This document shows, piece after piece, positions 34,449 to 41,666 of a DNA stretch of 64,000 bases. Location: NCBI GenBank assembly GCA_017467405.1, contig JAFTSH010000001.1, positions 603,542 to 667,541 of the forward strand, written 5' to 3'. The first letter of the stretch is position 1. Each line of letters begins with the position of its first letter. This DNA is from Clostridia bacterium. GTDB taxonomy: Bacteria > Bacillota > Clostridia > Oscillospirales > Acutalibacteraceae. Made by a program: the position numbers and the translations under genes. The notes beneath the pieces are model-generated. The model worked only from the letters and a program-made list of their open reading frames with translations, was not told the origin of the DNA and did no database searches.

Positions 34449-35339
34449 TTACTCTCTTCCCTCAATAGTAACTTCTTTTCCGTAACAGAAAACGATTACG
34501 GTTCCGGGGCCGACCGAAGCGCCGACGATAGGAGCGATGTAGTTGACGTAGGTTTCTTTGAAGGGTACAAGTGCAAGGATATCATTCTTGAAAGCCTCGG
34601 CATCCTCGGGAGCATCGGCGTGGGAAATGTACAGGCACTGTTCTTCGGGATTTTCAACCGCTTCTGCGATAAGAGACGCAATTTCTTTTCTCGCGTTGGC
34701 GGCGCCCTTAACCTTCTTGAAAGCGTAGTTCTGTCCGAGCTTGTCGGAGATAATAATGGGCTTTACGCCGAAAAGATTTCCGAAGAAAGCCTTGGAAGCC
34801 TTTATGCGTCCTGCACGGCGGAGGTATTCAAGAGAGCCGGCGGTGCCGAACTGATTGACCTTGAGCTTGGTTGCCTCAATGTGCGCGGCAACCTCGTCGA
34901 CGTCCTTGCCTTCATCCCTCATAAGAGCCGCAGTGATAACCATGCGTCCCTGACCGAGCGAGCTGCAGAGCGAGTCAATGCAGATAACCTTTGCCTCGGT
35001 GTATTTTTCAGCAAGCTCCTTGGCAATGATGGCAGCAAGGTTGACGGAACCCGAAAGGGCAGAGGAGCAAGCAATGTAAAGAACGTCAATACCTTGCTCG
35101 AGCCAATATGTAAAGCGCTCCGTGTAAACCTCTCTGGGAACCTGCGTGGTACGGATGCGGGTACCGTTACGCATAAGATCGTAGAAATCGTGAGCAGAGA
35201 GATCTTCCCAGTCGAGAGACGCGGGATATTCTTTGCCGTCGATGACGTAGTTCATCTTAACGTAGTCGATATCGTGCTTTTCACGCAGTTCCTTTCCAAG
35301 GTCACATACAGTATCAGTAAGAATAGCAAATTTTTTCAT
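34449..35339 (-). CDS. fakB: DegV family fatty acid-binding protein (FakB)
   Basis: Binds a fatty acid and presents it to FakA. It has 296 residues in the two-lobed DegV fold. It opens with FAILTDTVCDLGKELRE, the TD(S/T) motif that contacts the carboxylate. TTQVPREVYTE follows near residue 65, ACSSALSGSVNLA near 93 and an Arg-rich LRRAGRIKASKAFFGNLFGVKPI near 170. It ends five bases before fakA. It and the other DegV protein upstream differ enough to suggest different fatty acid preferences, which is inference. Confidence 0.9.
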   Translation of the reverse strand: MKKFAILTDTVCDLGKELREKHDIDYVKMNYVIDGKEYPASLDWEDLSAHDFYDLMRNGTRIRTTQVPREVYTERFTYWLEQGIDVLYIACSSALSGSVNLAAIIAKELAEKYTEAKVICIDSLCSSLGQGRMVITAALMRDEGKDVDEVAAHIEATKLKVNQFGTAGSLEYLRRAGRIKASKAFFGNLFGVKPIIISDKLGQNYAFKKVKGAANARKEIASLIAEAVENPEEQCLYISHADAPEDAEAFKNDILALVPFKETYVNYIAPIVGASVGPGTVIVFCYGKEVTIEGRE

Positions 35340-35363
35340 AATAATTCTCCTCCGTGGGATTTA

Positions 35364-36308
35364 TTATTTGGCCTTCATATTTGTCGCAATTTCAGCCATA
35401 ATACCTTTTTCTTCAACAAGTCCTTCGCTTATGGGCTTTCCGTGATAGAAGGCCGCGCAAAGTCCGGGTCCGATCGAAGCGCCGCAGGACATTCCGATAT
35501 CGTTGAGAATTACCTCGCGGGGAGCAAAGTTCTCTTTTATTCTCTCAACGAGTGTAAGTGCCGAGTCTTTTCTGTTTGAATGAGCGACGAAAATTCTTTG
35601 CTTCTCGGGATCAATGATCGTTTTCTCCATATATCTGAGAGTAGCATCAAAAGCCGCCCTCTTACCTTTGAACTTGGCAAGAACCTCCGAAAGTCCCTGT
35701 CTGTTAAAGTCAGCCATAGGATTTACACCTACAAGGGTACCGAAAAAGGCTTTGAAGTTTGAGATACGTCCGGTTTTCACAAGGAAAAACAGATTGTCCA
35801 TAGGTCCGCACTGGTGTATGCAGTGCTTGTTTTCCTCGATCCAGGCGGCTGTCTCTTCAATGGTCGCGCCGGAGTTCCTGAGCTCACTCGCCATAATTAT
35901 GAGAAGCGAAAGCGAGGTGGAATAACGGAGAGAGTCGATGCAGATGATCTTTCTTTCCGGATATTTTCCCAAAAGCTGCTTTGCTACGAGGGTGCACTGC
36001 TGATACGATCCCGAAAGTGCCGAGGAAAGAGAAACGCTGATTATATCAATCCCCTGAGAAAGATACTTCTCAAAAACCTCAATTATTTGTCCCATAGGAG
36101 CAAACGCAGTCCTGTAGAGAAGTTTTCCGTCCTTCATGGAATCATAAAACTCTTCGGGGGTAAAATACTTCCAATCGAGATCCGCCAACTCTTCACGACC
36201 GTCCGGAAAATAAATTATTCCTCTGAGATAGTCGGGAATACCGAATCTCTCTCTCAGATCACTTGTAAGATCGCAGGAGCTGTCGGGGATAATTACAAAT
36301 TTACTCAT
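35364..36308 (-). CDS. fakB: DegV family fatty acid-binding protein (second FakB)
   Basis: First gene of the fakB-fakB-fakA-plsX unit. It has 314 residues. The carboxylate-binding start VIIPDSSCDLTSDLRE is present, as are VSLSSALSGSYQQC near residue 95 and VKTGRISNFKAFFGTLVGVNP near residue 170, all FakB hallmarks. The start ATG follows GAGGTTATTAC. A good minus-strand promoter lies 65 bases upstream, divergent from the hydrolase gene at 36484. Organisms with several FakB proteins use them for saturated or unsaturated chains. Confidence 0.9.
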   Translation of the reverse strand: MSKFVIIPDSSCDLTSDLRERFGIPDYLRGIIYFPDGREELADLDWKYFTPEEFYDSMKDGKLLYRTAFAPMGQIIEVFEKYLSQGIDIISVSLSSALSGSYQQCTLVAKQLLGKYPERKIICIDSLRYSTSLSLLIIMASELRNSGATIEETAAWIEENKHCIHQCGPMDNLFFLVKTGRISNFKAFFGTLVGVNPMADFNRQGLSEVLAKFKGKRAAFDATLRYMEKTIIDPEKQRIFVAHSNRKDSALTLVERIKENFAPREVILNDIGMSCGASIGPGLCAAFYHGKPISEGLVEEKGIMAEIATNMKAK

Positions 36309-36372
36309 GTAATAACCTCATTTCAAGTTTGTTGCGAGAAATCAAGAGCGTAATGATTGATTTTCGCTTGAC

Positions 36373-36401
36373 ATAATAACATAAATAAAGATTTTTTTCA
36401 A
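36373..36401 (-). promoter_or_regulatory. Promoter of the fakB-fakB-fakA-plsX unit
   Basis: On the minus strand: TTGAAA, a 17-base spacer and TATTAT. The leader to the first fakB is about 60 bases. Confidence 0.7.
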
Positions 36402-36430
36402 CAAATAACGTATAAAAACAGAAAAAAGTA

Positions 36431-36459
36431 GTGCAATTGTAGAAGGTTTTTGTTATAAT
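36431..36459 (+). promoter_or_regulatory. Promoter for the Cys-elbow hydrolase and deacetylase pair
   Basis: GTGCAA, a 17-base spacer and TATAAT, 25 bases before the ATG. It diverges from the fak promoter about 30 bases away. Confidence 0.6.
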
Positions 36460-36483
36460 ACCCTGGTAAAGGAGTGTAGGACT

Positions 36484-37428
36484 ATGTGGATATACGTTTT
36501 GATCGGCGCGGCGGTGCTTCTTATCGGTGGAGTAGCTGCAATGCTCGCTGTAACCTACCCGCTGTCCAAAAGGGTTTACTTTAATAATCTCGTGCGAACC
36601 TCTCCCGAAAAATGGGGAAGGGTTTGCTCTGCTCCCGAAAATGAAGAGCAGATAAGCATGTGGAATTCCGGATGCGAATGGGCAGAGGATCACAAGTCTG
36701 CCATGACCGAGGTTTCAATCGAAAACGAAGGCTTTAAGCTTTACGGTGAGTTCTACGACTTCGGCTCGAAGCGATGCGTAATTATTCTTCCCGGTCGTTG
36801 TGAGTGCCTGATGTATTCGTACTATTTCGCCCAGACCTATACAAAGACCGATTGCAACGTTTTGGTGATAGATACCCGTGCGCACGGTAAGAGCGACGGT
36901 ATGTATAACAGTATCGGTGTTGCCGAAAAAAGCGACGTTAAGGCGTGGGCAAGATATATAAACGAAAACTTCGGGGTGGAGGAGGTCTATCTGCACGGTA
37001 TCTGCGTGGGCAGCTCGGCGGGAATACTTGCCATGAGTGACGAAGACTGCCCCGCTTGCATAAAGGGAATGATAACCGAAGGTTGCTTTACCACTTTCAG
37101 AGAAACCTTCAAGCGTCATATGATCGTTGACCATCGTCCGTTGTTCCCCGTACTCGATCTCGTTATGCATCACATAAAGACCCATACCGGCGCACGCGCC
37201 GTCAAGGATTCGCCCATAAGACACGTGAGAAGGCTCAGTCAGAGGATGCTTTTTATCTTCGGTGAGAAGGACCTTTTTTCAATCCCCGAGAAAAGCAAGG
37301 AACTGTTTGAGGCTTGTTCCAGCCCTGATAAGCATATTGTATGGTTTGCAAAGGGCGGTCATTCACACTTAAGGATAAATAATACCGAGGAATATGATCA
37401 GGCGATCATAGATTTTCTTGACAAATGA
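36484..37428 (+). CDS. Membrane-anchored alpha/beta hydrolase with Cys at the nucleophile elbow
   Basis: It has 314 residues. A single N-terminal helix (about 3-24) anchors the hydrolase domain. CVIILPGRCECLMYSYYF near residue 98 is the oxyanion region and LVIDTRAHGKSDG near residue 127 the next core strand. The elbow reads HGICVGSSAG with Cys174 where family members (GxSxG) carry Ser. The acid is likely in FGEKDLFS and the His in AKGGHSHLR near the C-terminus. A Cys nucleophile, as in dienelactone hydrolase, is possible, or the protein is inactive. Its stop overlaps the start of the deacetylase gene, so the two probably act together. Confidence 0.83.
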   Translation: MWIYVLIGAAVLLIGGVAAMLAVTYPLSKRVYFNNLVRTSPEKWGRVCSAPENEEQISMWNSGCEWAEDHKSAMTEVSIENEGFKLYGEFYDFGSKRCVIILPGRCECLMYSYYFAQTYTKTDCNVLVIDTRAHGKSDGMYNSIGVAEKSDVKAWARYINENFGVEEVYLHGICVGSSAGILAMSDEDCPACIKGMITEGCFTTFRETFKRHMIVDHRPLFPVLDLVMHHIKTHTGARAVKDSPIRHVRRLSQRMLFIFGEKDLFSIPEKSKELFEACSSPDKHIVWFAKGGHSHLRINNTEEYDQAIIDFLDK

Positions 37429-38288
37429 TGACGGACGAAAAAAAATACGCGGTATTCACCATGGACGTTGAGTCCTTTTCCGATACGGAGTGTGTGGGTT
37501 ACTCCGGAGCTGACGTCGGCGACGTCGATATGCTCGACGGATTGGATGAATACATAAAGATACTTGAAAAGCACGGGATAAAGGCCACGATGTTTACGGT
37601 ATGCGGTACGGCAGAGCGTATTCGCGGACGGCTGATGGATTATATTGAGCGCGGGCATAAGATAGCCCTCCACGGATATGACCATACGGCGCCTTTGCTT
37701 TTGGACGATAACAAATTCAAAGAGGACATCTTTCGTGCAAAGTGCCGTCTTGAGCAGATATTCGGTACGGAGGTATGCGGGTACAGAGCCCCTTGCTTCA
37801 GTATGGATAACAATAAGCTCAATATACTGAAACAGCTCGGCTTCAAGTATGATTCGAGCCGGTTGGGTTTTGAAAAGGCCAGGCACAATACGCACATAGA
37901 TATGACGGGCTTCCGCGAGCTTCTTAATGGCGTCTTTTGCCGTGACGGCTTTTTCGAATTCGGCCTTTCGTGTCAGGTGTTTTTCGGACAAAAGTTTCCG
38001 ATCTCGGGCGGCGGATACGTCAGATTGAGTCATTGGGGATTCATTAAGAATGCAATAGACAGATACCTGAAAAGCAGTAATTATTACGTGTTTTATCTGC
38101 ACCCGTTTGAGCTCTCGCGTCAGAAGGTGCCCAAGATCGATAACCTCAAAATGTATGATAAATATTATCTGAGCCACGGTCTCAGCAGCTATCCGTCTAA
38201 AATCGAGGCGATTATACTCAGTCTTAAGCGTTTGGGATATACCTTTGTGACCTTTGAAGAGTTGACGGAGGTTATGGCAACGGCCTGA
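37425..38288 (+). CDS. Polysaccharide deacetylase (NodB domain)
   Basis: Likely removes acetyl groups from a polysaccharide or related amino sugar. It has 287 residues, with no signal peptide. NodB motifs are visible: FTMDVES near residue 10 with the catalytic and metal Asp, HGYDH near residue 84 with the two metal His, and GYRAPCFS near residue 118. The C-terminus has YYVFYLHPFELS with the expected late His. It starts by ATG overlap with the Cys-elbow hydrolase. Family members with this layout (DUF3473-like) act in exopolysaccharide clusters. A cytosolic glycan precursor is the plausible substrate here. Confidence 0.87.
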   Translation: MMTDEKKYAVFTMDVESFSDTECVGYSGADVGDVDMLDGLDEYIKILEKHGIKATMFTVCGTAERIRGRLMDYIERGHKIALHGYDHTAPLLLDDNKFKEDIFRAKCRLEQIFGTEVCGYRAPCFSMDNNKLNILKQLGFKYDSSRLGFEKARHNTHIDMTGFRELLNGVFCRDGFFEFGLSCQVFFGQKFPISGGGYVRLSHWGFIKNAIDRYLKSSNYYVFYLHPFELSRQKVPKIDNLKMYDKYYLSHGLSSYPSKIEAIILSLKRLGYTFVTFEELTEVMATA

Positions 38289-38323
38289 CGGAAGTACCGA
38301 GCTCAGTAATACATAATCGTTTC

Positions 38324-38355
38324 AAGACACTTCCTCGGAGGTGTCTTGTTTATTT
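38324..38355 (+). terminator. Terminator after the deacetylase gene
   Basis: AAGACACTTCC and GGAGGTGTCTT form a stem of about ten pairs with a tight loop, and TGTTTATTT follows. Confidence 0.75.
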
Positions 38356-38374
38356 GTGATAAATGTGATATAAT
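38346..38374 (+). promoter_or_regulatory. Probable promoter for the HAD phosphatase gene
   Basis: TTGTTT, a 17-base spacer and TATAAT; the weak -35 overlaps the tail of the preceding terminator. Confidence 0.45.
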
Positions 38375-38440
38375 AGACCGTGCTAATGTTATTTGGAATG
38401 CGATCGGTCGTTATAATGCCGGTTGTCGAGGTGGATTATT

Positions 38441-39214
38441 GTGGGTAAATTTGACGGTGTACTGATATGCAGTGATATCGACGGAACGCTTACGGATTCG
38501 TGCGGGAAAATATCTCCCGAAAACTGCCGCGCGATAGAATATTTTCAGAGCGAAGGCGGAAGATTTACGGTTTCAACCGGAAGATACCATAATTTCATCG
38601 AGAAGTTTCCAATTAAGATGAACGCCCCCGTGATATGCGTCAACGGTACGGTGATATATGATTCCGAACTCGGCAGAGTAGTATGGGAAAAGCCCGTGCC
38701 CGACGGATTTATCGCTGATATGGAGTACATTTGCAGAGAGTACAAAGACTTGCTGGCGGGCGCCTATGGCTGTTCGCTGACGAGCGATATGCATTGGAGC
38801 AGTTCGGACGGTGAGTTTTCGCCGGATATATTCGGAGCAAACCGATTGTATAAGTGCGTGTTTATTCCGAGTGACCACGAGAAGAATATGTCGGTCTTGC
38901 AAAAAGAGCTTATCTCAAAATTCGGCAATAAGTATTCTTTTAACCGCAGTCAGAGCTTTCTGCTTGAAATGCACCATATTGAAAGCGGAAAGGGACACGC
39001 CGTCAAAGAACTCAGAAGGATAATCGGCAACCTTCATACCGTGGTAGCGGCCGGAGATTACGAAAACGATATTTCAATGTTTACAGAGGCGGATATTTCG
39101 TTTGCACCCGAAAACGCCGTTCCGGAAGTCAAGTCGGTTGCGAAATTTTTCGGTCCTTCCAATAACGAGGGATTTATCGCATATATTGTGGATAAGCTGT
39201 CTGATATGTTCTGA
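38441..39214 (+). CDS. Cof-type HAD-superfamily phosphatase
   Basis: It has 257 residues. HAD motif I is CSDIDGTLTDS at about residue 9, with Asp nucleophile and Asp acid/base. Motif II is in FTVSTGRYH near residue 45, and the Lys plus motif IV region is KGHAVKELRRIIG followed by AAGDYENDISMF near residue 205. The type IIB cap in between marks the Cof/YidA group, which hydrolyses sugar phosphates or flavin and PLP-related phosphates. GTG 38441 was chosen, six to nine bases after CGAGGTGG, over the TTG at 38423 before that site. Exact substrate unknown. Confidence 0.87.
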   Translation: MGKFDGVLICSDIDGTLTDSCGKISPENCRAIEYFQSEGGRFTVSTGRYHNFIEKFPIKMNAPVICVNGTVIYDSELGRVVWEKPVPDGFIADMEYICREYKDLLAGAYGCSLTSDMHWSSSDGEFSPDIFGANRLYKCVFIPSDHEKNMSVLQKELISKFGNKYSFNRSQSFLLEMHHIESGKGHAVKELRRIIGNLHTVVAAGDYENDISMFTEADISFAPENAVPEVKSVAKFFGPSNNEGFIAYIVDKLSDMF

Positions 39215-39329
39215 ATGTTGTGCAGCGTGTCGAATTGTTGAAAATTATGTCGAAAGATTGAGGTTGCTTTTTCGTTATAGGTGTGTTAATCTCTAATTCG
39301 TTGGAACTAAAAATCCTGGAGGAAATAAA

Positions 39330-39563
39330 ATGAGCGTAAATAATGTAGCATACGTAAAGGTCAAGAGAGTGTTGGACACCGAGTATATTTTTGATATCGA
39401 GCTTGAAACCGGTGTCGTTATTCACGTGCGACGAGACGGAACCGCCATTGATGACTCGGGAATGCTGTATTATTCGGTTTCGAAGATCGATGAAGAAGAC
39501 GAAGAGCGGGACGTTGAGGTGCTCGGATGGTCTTCTGAGATCAGTGAGGCCGTCACGCTTTGA
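39330..39563 (+). CDS. Small acidic protein of unknown function
   Basis: It has 77 residues, strongly acidic, with the patch DEEDEERDVE near the C-terminus and a predicted beta-rich N-terminal half (VAYVKVKRVLDTEYIFDIEL). No family recognised. Evidence that it is real: an excellent TGGAGGAAATAAA ribosome site before the ATG, a strong terminator directly after it, and no larger gene on either strand. It has no signal peptide or membrane segment. Confidence 0.7.
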   Translation: MSVNNVAYVKVKRVLDTEYIFDIELETGVVIHVRRDGTAIDDSGMLYYSVSKIDEEDEERDVEVLGWSSEISEAVTL

Positions 39564-39585
39564 TTTAATCAATTGCCATAAACGA

Positions 39586-39615
39586 AAAACAGACATGCTG
39601 CGGCATGTCTGTTTT
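39586..39615. terminator. Terminator between the small acidic gene and the symporter gene
   Basis: AAAACAGACATGC and GCATGTCTGTTTT pair over 13 bases with a TGCG loop. It is flanked by A and T runs, so it can stop both the plus-strand small gene and the minus-strand symporter. Confidence 0.88.
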
Positions 39616-39628
39616 GTTTGGTGTAAGA

Positions 39629-41209
39629 TTATATGTCGGAGTTCTCCGAAAGCTCTGCTTCCATCTGAGCCTGAATGTCGGGATCGTATGACAGCATGGG
39701 GGGAACGTCTTTATGTCTCAGGTTTCTGTCGACGTAGTTTTTCGTAAGCTTTATCACCAGACCCGATAAACAAATTACGCCTATGAGGTTGGGGAGCATC
39801 ATAAGACCGTTGAAAGTATCGGAAATATCCCACGCAAGGGAAGAGGTCATAAGTGCGCCCGACATGATCATTACGACGAAGAAAATCTTGTATATAATGG
39901 TTGATTTGGTGCCGAACAGATATTCCCATGCCTTGGTTCCGTAATGAGACCATCCGAGAACGGTGGTAAATGCAAAGAGAAGAATGGCAATTGCTATAAA
40001 CATACGGCCGAGATTGAAATTGCCTATATGGAAGACGTTGTTGAAGGCTTCGGCAACAAGCGTTGCGTCACTTCCTGCGTTGGGATTTATTGCGCCGGTT
40101 GAAAGGTTGACAACGTCGGTTGAGGTCAATACCACCAACGCCGTCATCGTGCAGACTACCATCGTGTCGGCAAACACCTCGAAAATACCCCACATGCCTT
40201 GCTGTACGGGCTCCTTGACGTTTGAGTTGCAATGAACCATAACCGACGATCCGAGTCCGGCCTCGTTAGAGAAGATTCCGCGCTTGAATCCACAGGTCAT
40301 AACGGTTTTGATCGCAAATCCTATTGTGCCTCCGACGGCAGCCTTTGCGTTAAAGGCGTATACGAAGATGGCCTTGAAAGCAGGAATTATGTTATCGTAG
40401 TTTGCTCCGATAACGACAAGTGAGCCTACAACGAATGCGATGACCATAAAGGGGACGATCTTCTCGGCAAAAGAAGCGATTCTTTTCAGCCCGCCGAGAA
40501 TTATAAGGGCGGCGATCAGCATAAGAACTACGCCGATAACGACCGAATAAAGCGATATGCCGTCGTAAAGCTCAATGCGTGAGAGCGATTCGATCTCAAA
40601 AGCGCTCTGAAAGTTAATGACGATCTTGTTGACCTGACCCATGTTTCCGATTCCAAGCGAAGCAAGCAGGCAGAATGCCGAGAAGAGAACGGCGAGGATT
40701 CTTGCGGGGATCTTCATTTGCTTTTTGCTTCCGAGTCCGTCTCTGATATAATACATCGCACCTCCGGACCACTCACCCGCAGCGTTCTTGCGGCGGTAGA
40801 ATATTCCGAGTATGTTCTCGGAATAGTTGGTCATCATTCCGAAGAATGCGGCAACCCACATCCAAAAGACTGCGCCGGCTCCGCCGGTGGTAATGGCGGC
40901 CGCAACGCCTGCAATGTTACCTACACCGATAGTGGCGGCAAGAGCGGTGCAAAGGGCCTGGAACTGCGAGATTGAGGCCTTTTCCTTGGTATGCGTCGTA
41001 ACTTTTTTGTTGAATATACTGCCGAGTGTACGCTTCATCCAATGTCCAAGGTGTGTTACCTGAAAAACCTTGGTGATAAGCGTGGTCAGAATACCCGTTC
41101 CGAGCAGCAGTGCGATTCCTATTTTTACCCACACGAAATTGTTGATTGTGTCGTTGAATTCGGTCAGCCACTCGACAAACGTCTGGCTGAGCAGGATTGG
41201 TTCTTGCAT
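39629..41209 (-). CDS. Sodium:alanine/glycine symporter (AgcS family)
   Basis: Imports glycine or alanine with sodium. It has 526 residues and about eleven hydrophobic helices. The family signature is seen around ALAATIGVGNIAGVAAAI near residue 85, and later FKRGIFSNEAGLGSSVMVH near residue 285. I place the start at ATG 41209 behind AAGGAGG; the open frame continues upstream to 41458 but only through the riboswitch and its terminator, so that extension is not protein. The C-terminus is an acidic tail. A tandem glycine riboswitch in the leader suggests glycine as a substrate. Confidence 0.94.
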   Translation of the reverse strand: MQEPILLSQTFVEWLTEFNDTINNFVWVKIGIALLLGTGILTTLITKVFQVTHLGHWMKRTLGSIFNKKVTTHTKEKASISQFQALCTALAATIGVGNIAGVAAAITTGGAGAVFWMWVAAFFGMMTNYSENILGIFYRRKNAAGEWSGGAMYYIRDGLGSKKQMKIPARILAVLFSAFCLLASLGIGNMGQVNKIVINFQSAFEIESLSRIELYDGISLYSVVIGVVLMLIAALIILGGLKRIASFAEKIVPFMVIAFVVGSLVVIGANYDNIIPAFKAIFVYAFNAKAAVGGTIGFAIKTVMTCGFKRGIFSNEAGLGSSVMVHCNSNVKEPVQQGMWGIFEVFADTMVVCTMTALVVLTSTDVVNLSTGAINPNAGSDATLVAEAFNNVFHIGNFNLGRMFIAIAILLFAFTTVLGWSHYGTKAWEYLFGTKSTIIYKIFFVVMIMSGALMTSSLAWDISDTFNGLMMLPNLIGVICLSGLVIKLTKNYVDRNLRHKDVPPMLSYDPDIQAQMEAELSENSDI

Positions 41210-41231
41210 TTGTTGTTTTTCCTCCTTGAAA

Positions 41232-41259
41232 ATAAAAAAGCATTGCAAAGATGCAATGC
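41232..41259 (-). terminator. Terminator of the glycine riboswitch (expression platform)
   Basis: On the minus strand, GCATTGCA pairs with TGCAATGC around TCTT, followed by six T. It lies between the second aptamer and the AAGGAGG site of the symporter gene, so it sets whether the mRNA is completed. Confidence 0.88.
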
Positions 41260-41296
41260 AAAAGAAACGCAAAATTCCCCCGATAAGATAGAGGTT

Positions 41297-41470
41297 TTTT
41301 CTGTCCTTTTGCCTGAGAGATTTAACGAAAACCGTCTTGCACCTTCGGCACCCGCCCAAAAGCGGACTTCTCCAGAAAGTCATCGGCGTACAGTCATACC
41401 TCATAGGGTTCCTGAGAGTTTTACTCCTTCGGCAAGGCTTGGGCCTACTTTCCTGCACACGTCGTCTGAC
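41297..41470 (-). promoter_or_regulatory. Tandem glycine riboswitch
   Basis: Two glycine aptamers in series on the minus strand. The first (about 41470-41385) carries GCCGAAGGAGTAAAACTCTC and AGG. The second (about 41378-41297) carries GGAGA, GCCGAAGGTGCAAGAC and ATCTCTCAGGCAAAAGGAC. These are the diagnostic glycine blocks. A promoter lies just upstream and an intrinsic terminator just downstream, so control is at transcription. Such switches before AgcS-type symporters are well known. Confidence 0.95.
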
Positions 41471-41487
41471 AATATAAAATTTATGTA

Positions 41488-41516
41488 ATTATAGCACATA
41501 TTATCTGTATTTTCAA
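41488..41516 (-). promoter_or_regulatory. Promoter for the riboswitch-symporter transcript
   Basis: On the minus strand: TTGAAA, a 17-base spacer and TATAAT. The predicted start near 41481 leaves the first aptamer complete. Confidence 0.8.
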
Positions 41517-41607
41517 TATCCGTACAAAAAAATCAATGATTGAAACGTATAAAATAGGCCGAAAAATATTTTTAACGGTCGTAATCAGGGGTTTAATGTC
41601 GAAGATG

Positions 41608-41636
41608 TTGACAATTTTTATTAAAAAGTATAAAAT
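41608..41636 (+). promoter_or_regulatory. Promoter for the phosphoglucomutase gene
   Basis: TTGACA, a 17-base spacer and TAAAAT, 30 bases before the ATG. It diverges from the symporter promoter. Confidence 0.7.
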
Positions 41637-41666
41637 AAATACAGTCTATAAGAGAGGATAGTTGCA

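Noticed and set aside
41210..41458. N-terminal extension of the AgcS symporter frame to 41458
   Set aside because: The extension translates the second glycine aptamer and the terminator. A strong AAGGAGG site and family homology place the start at 41209.
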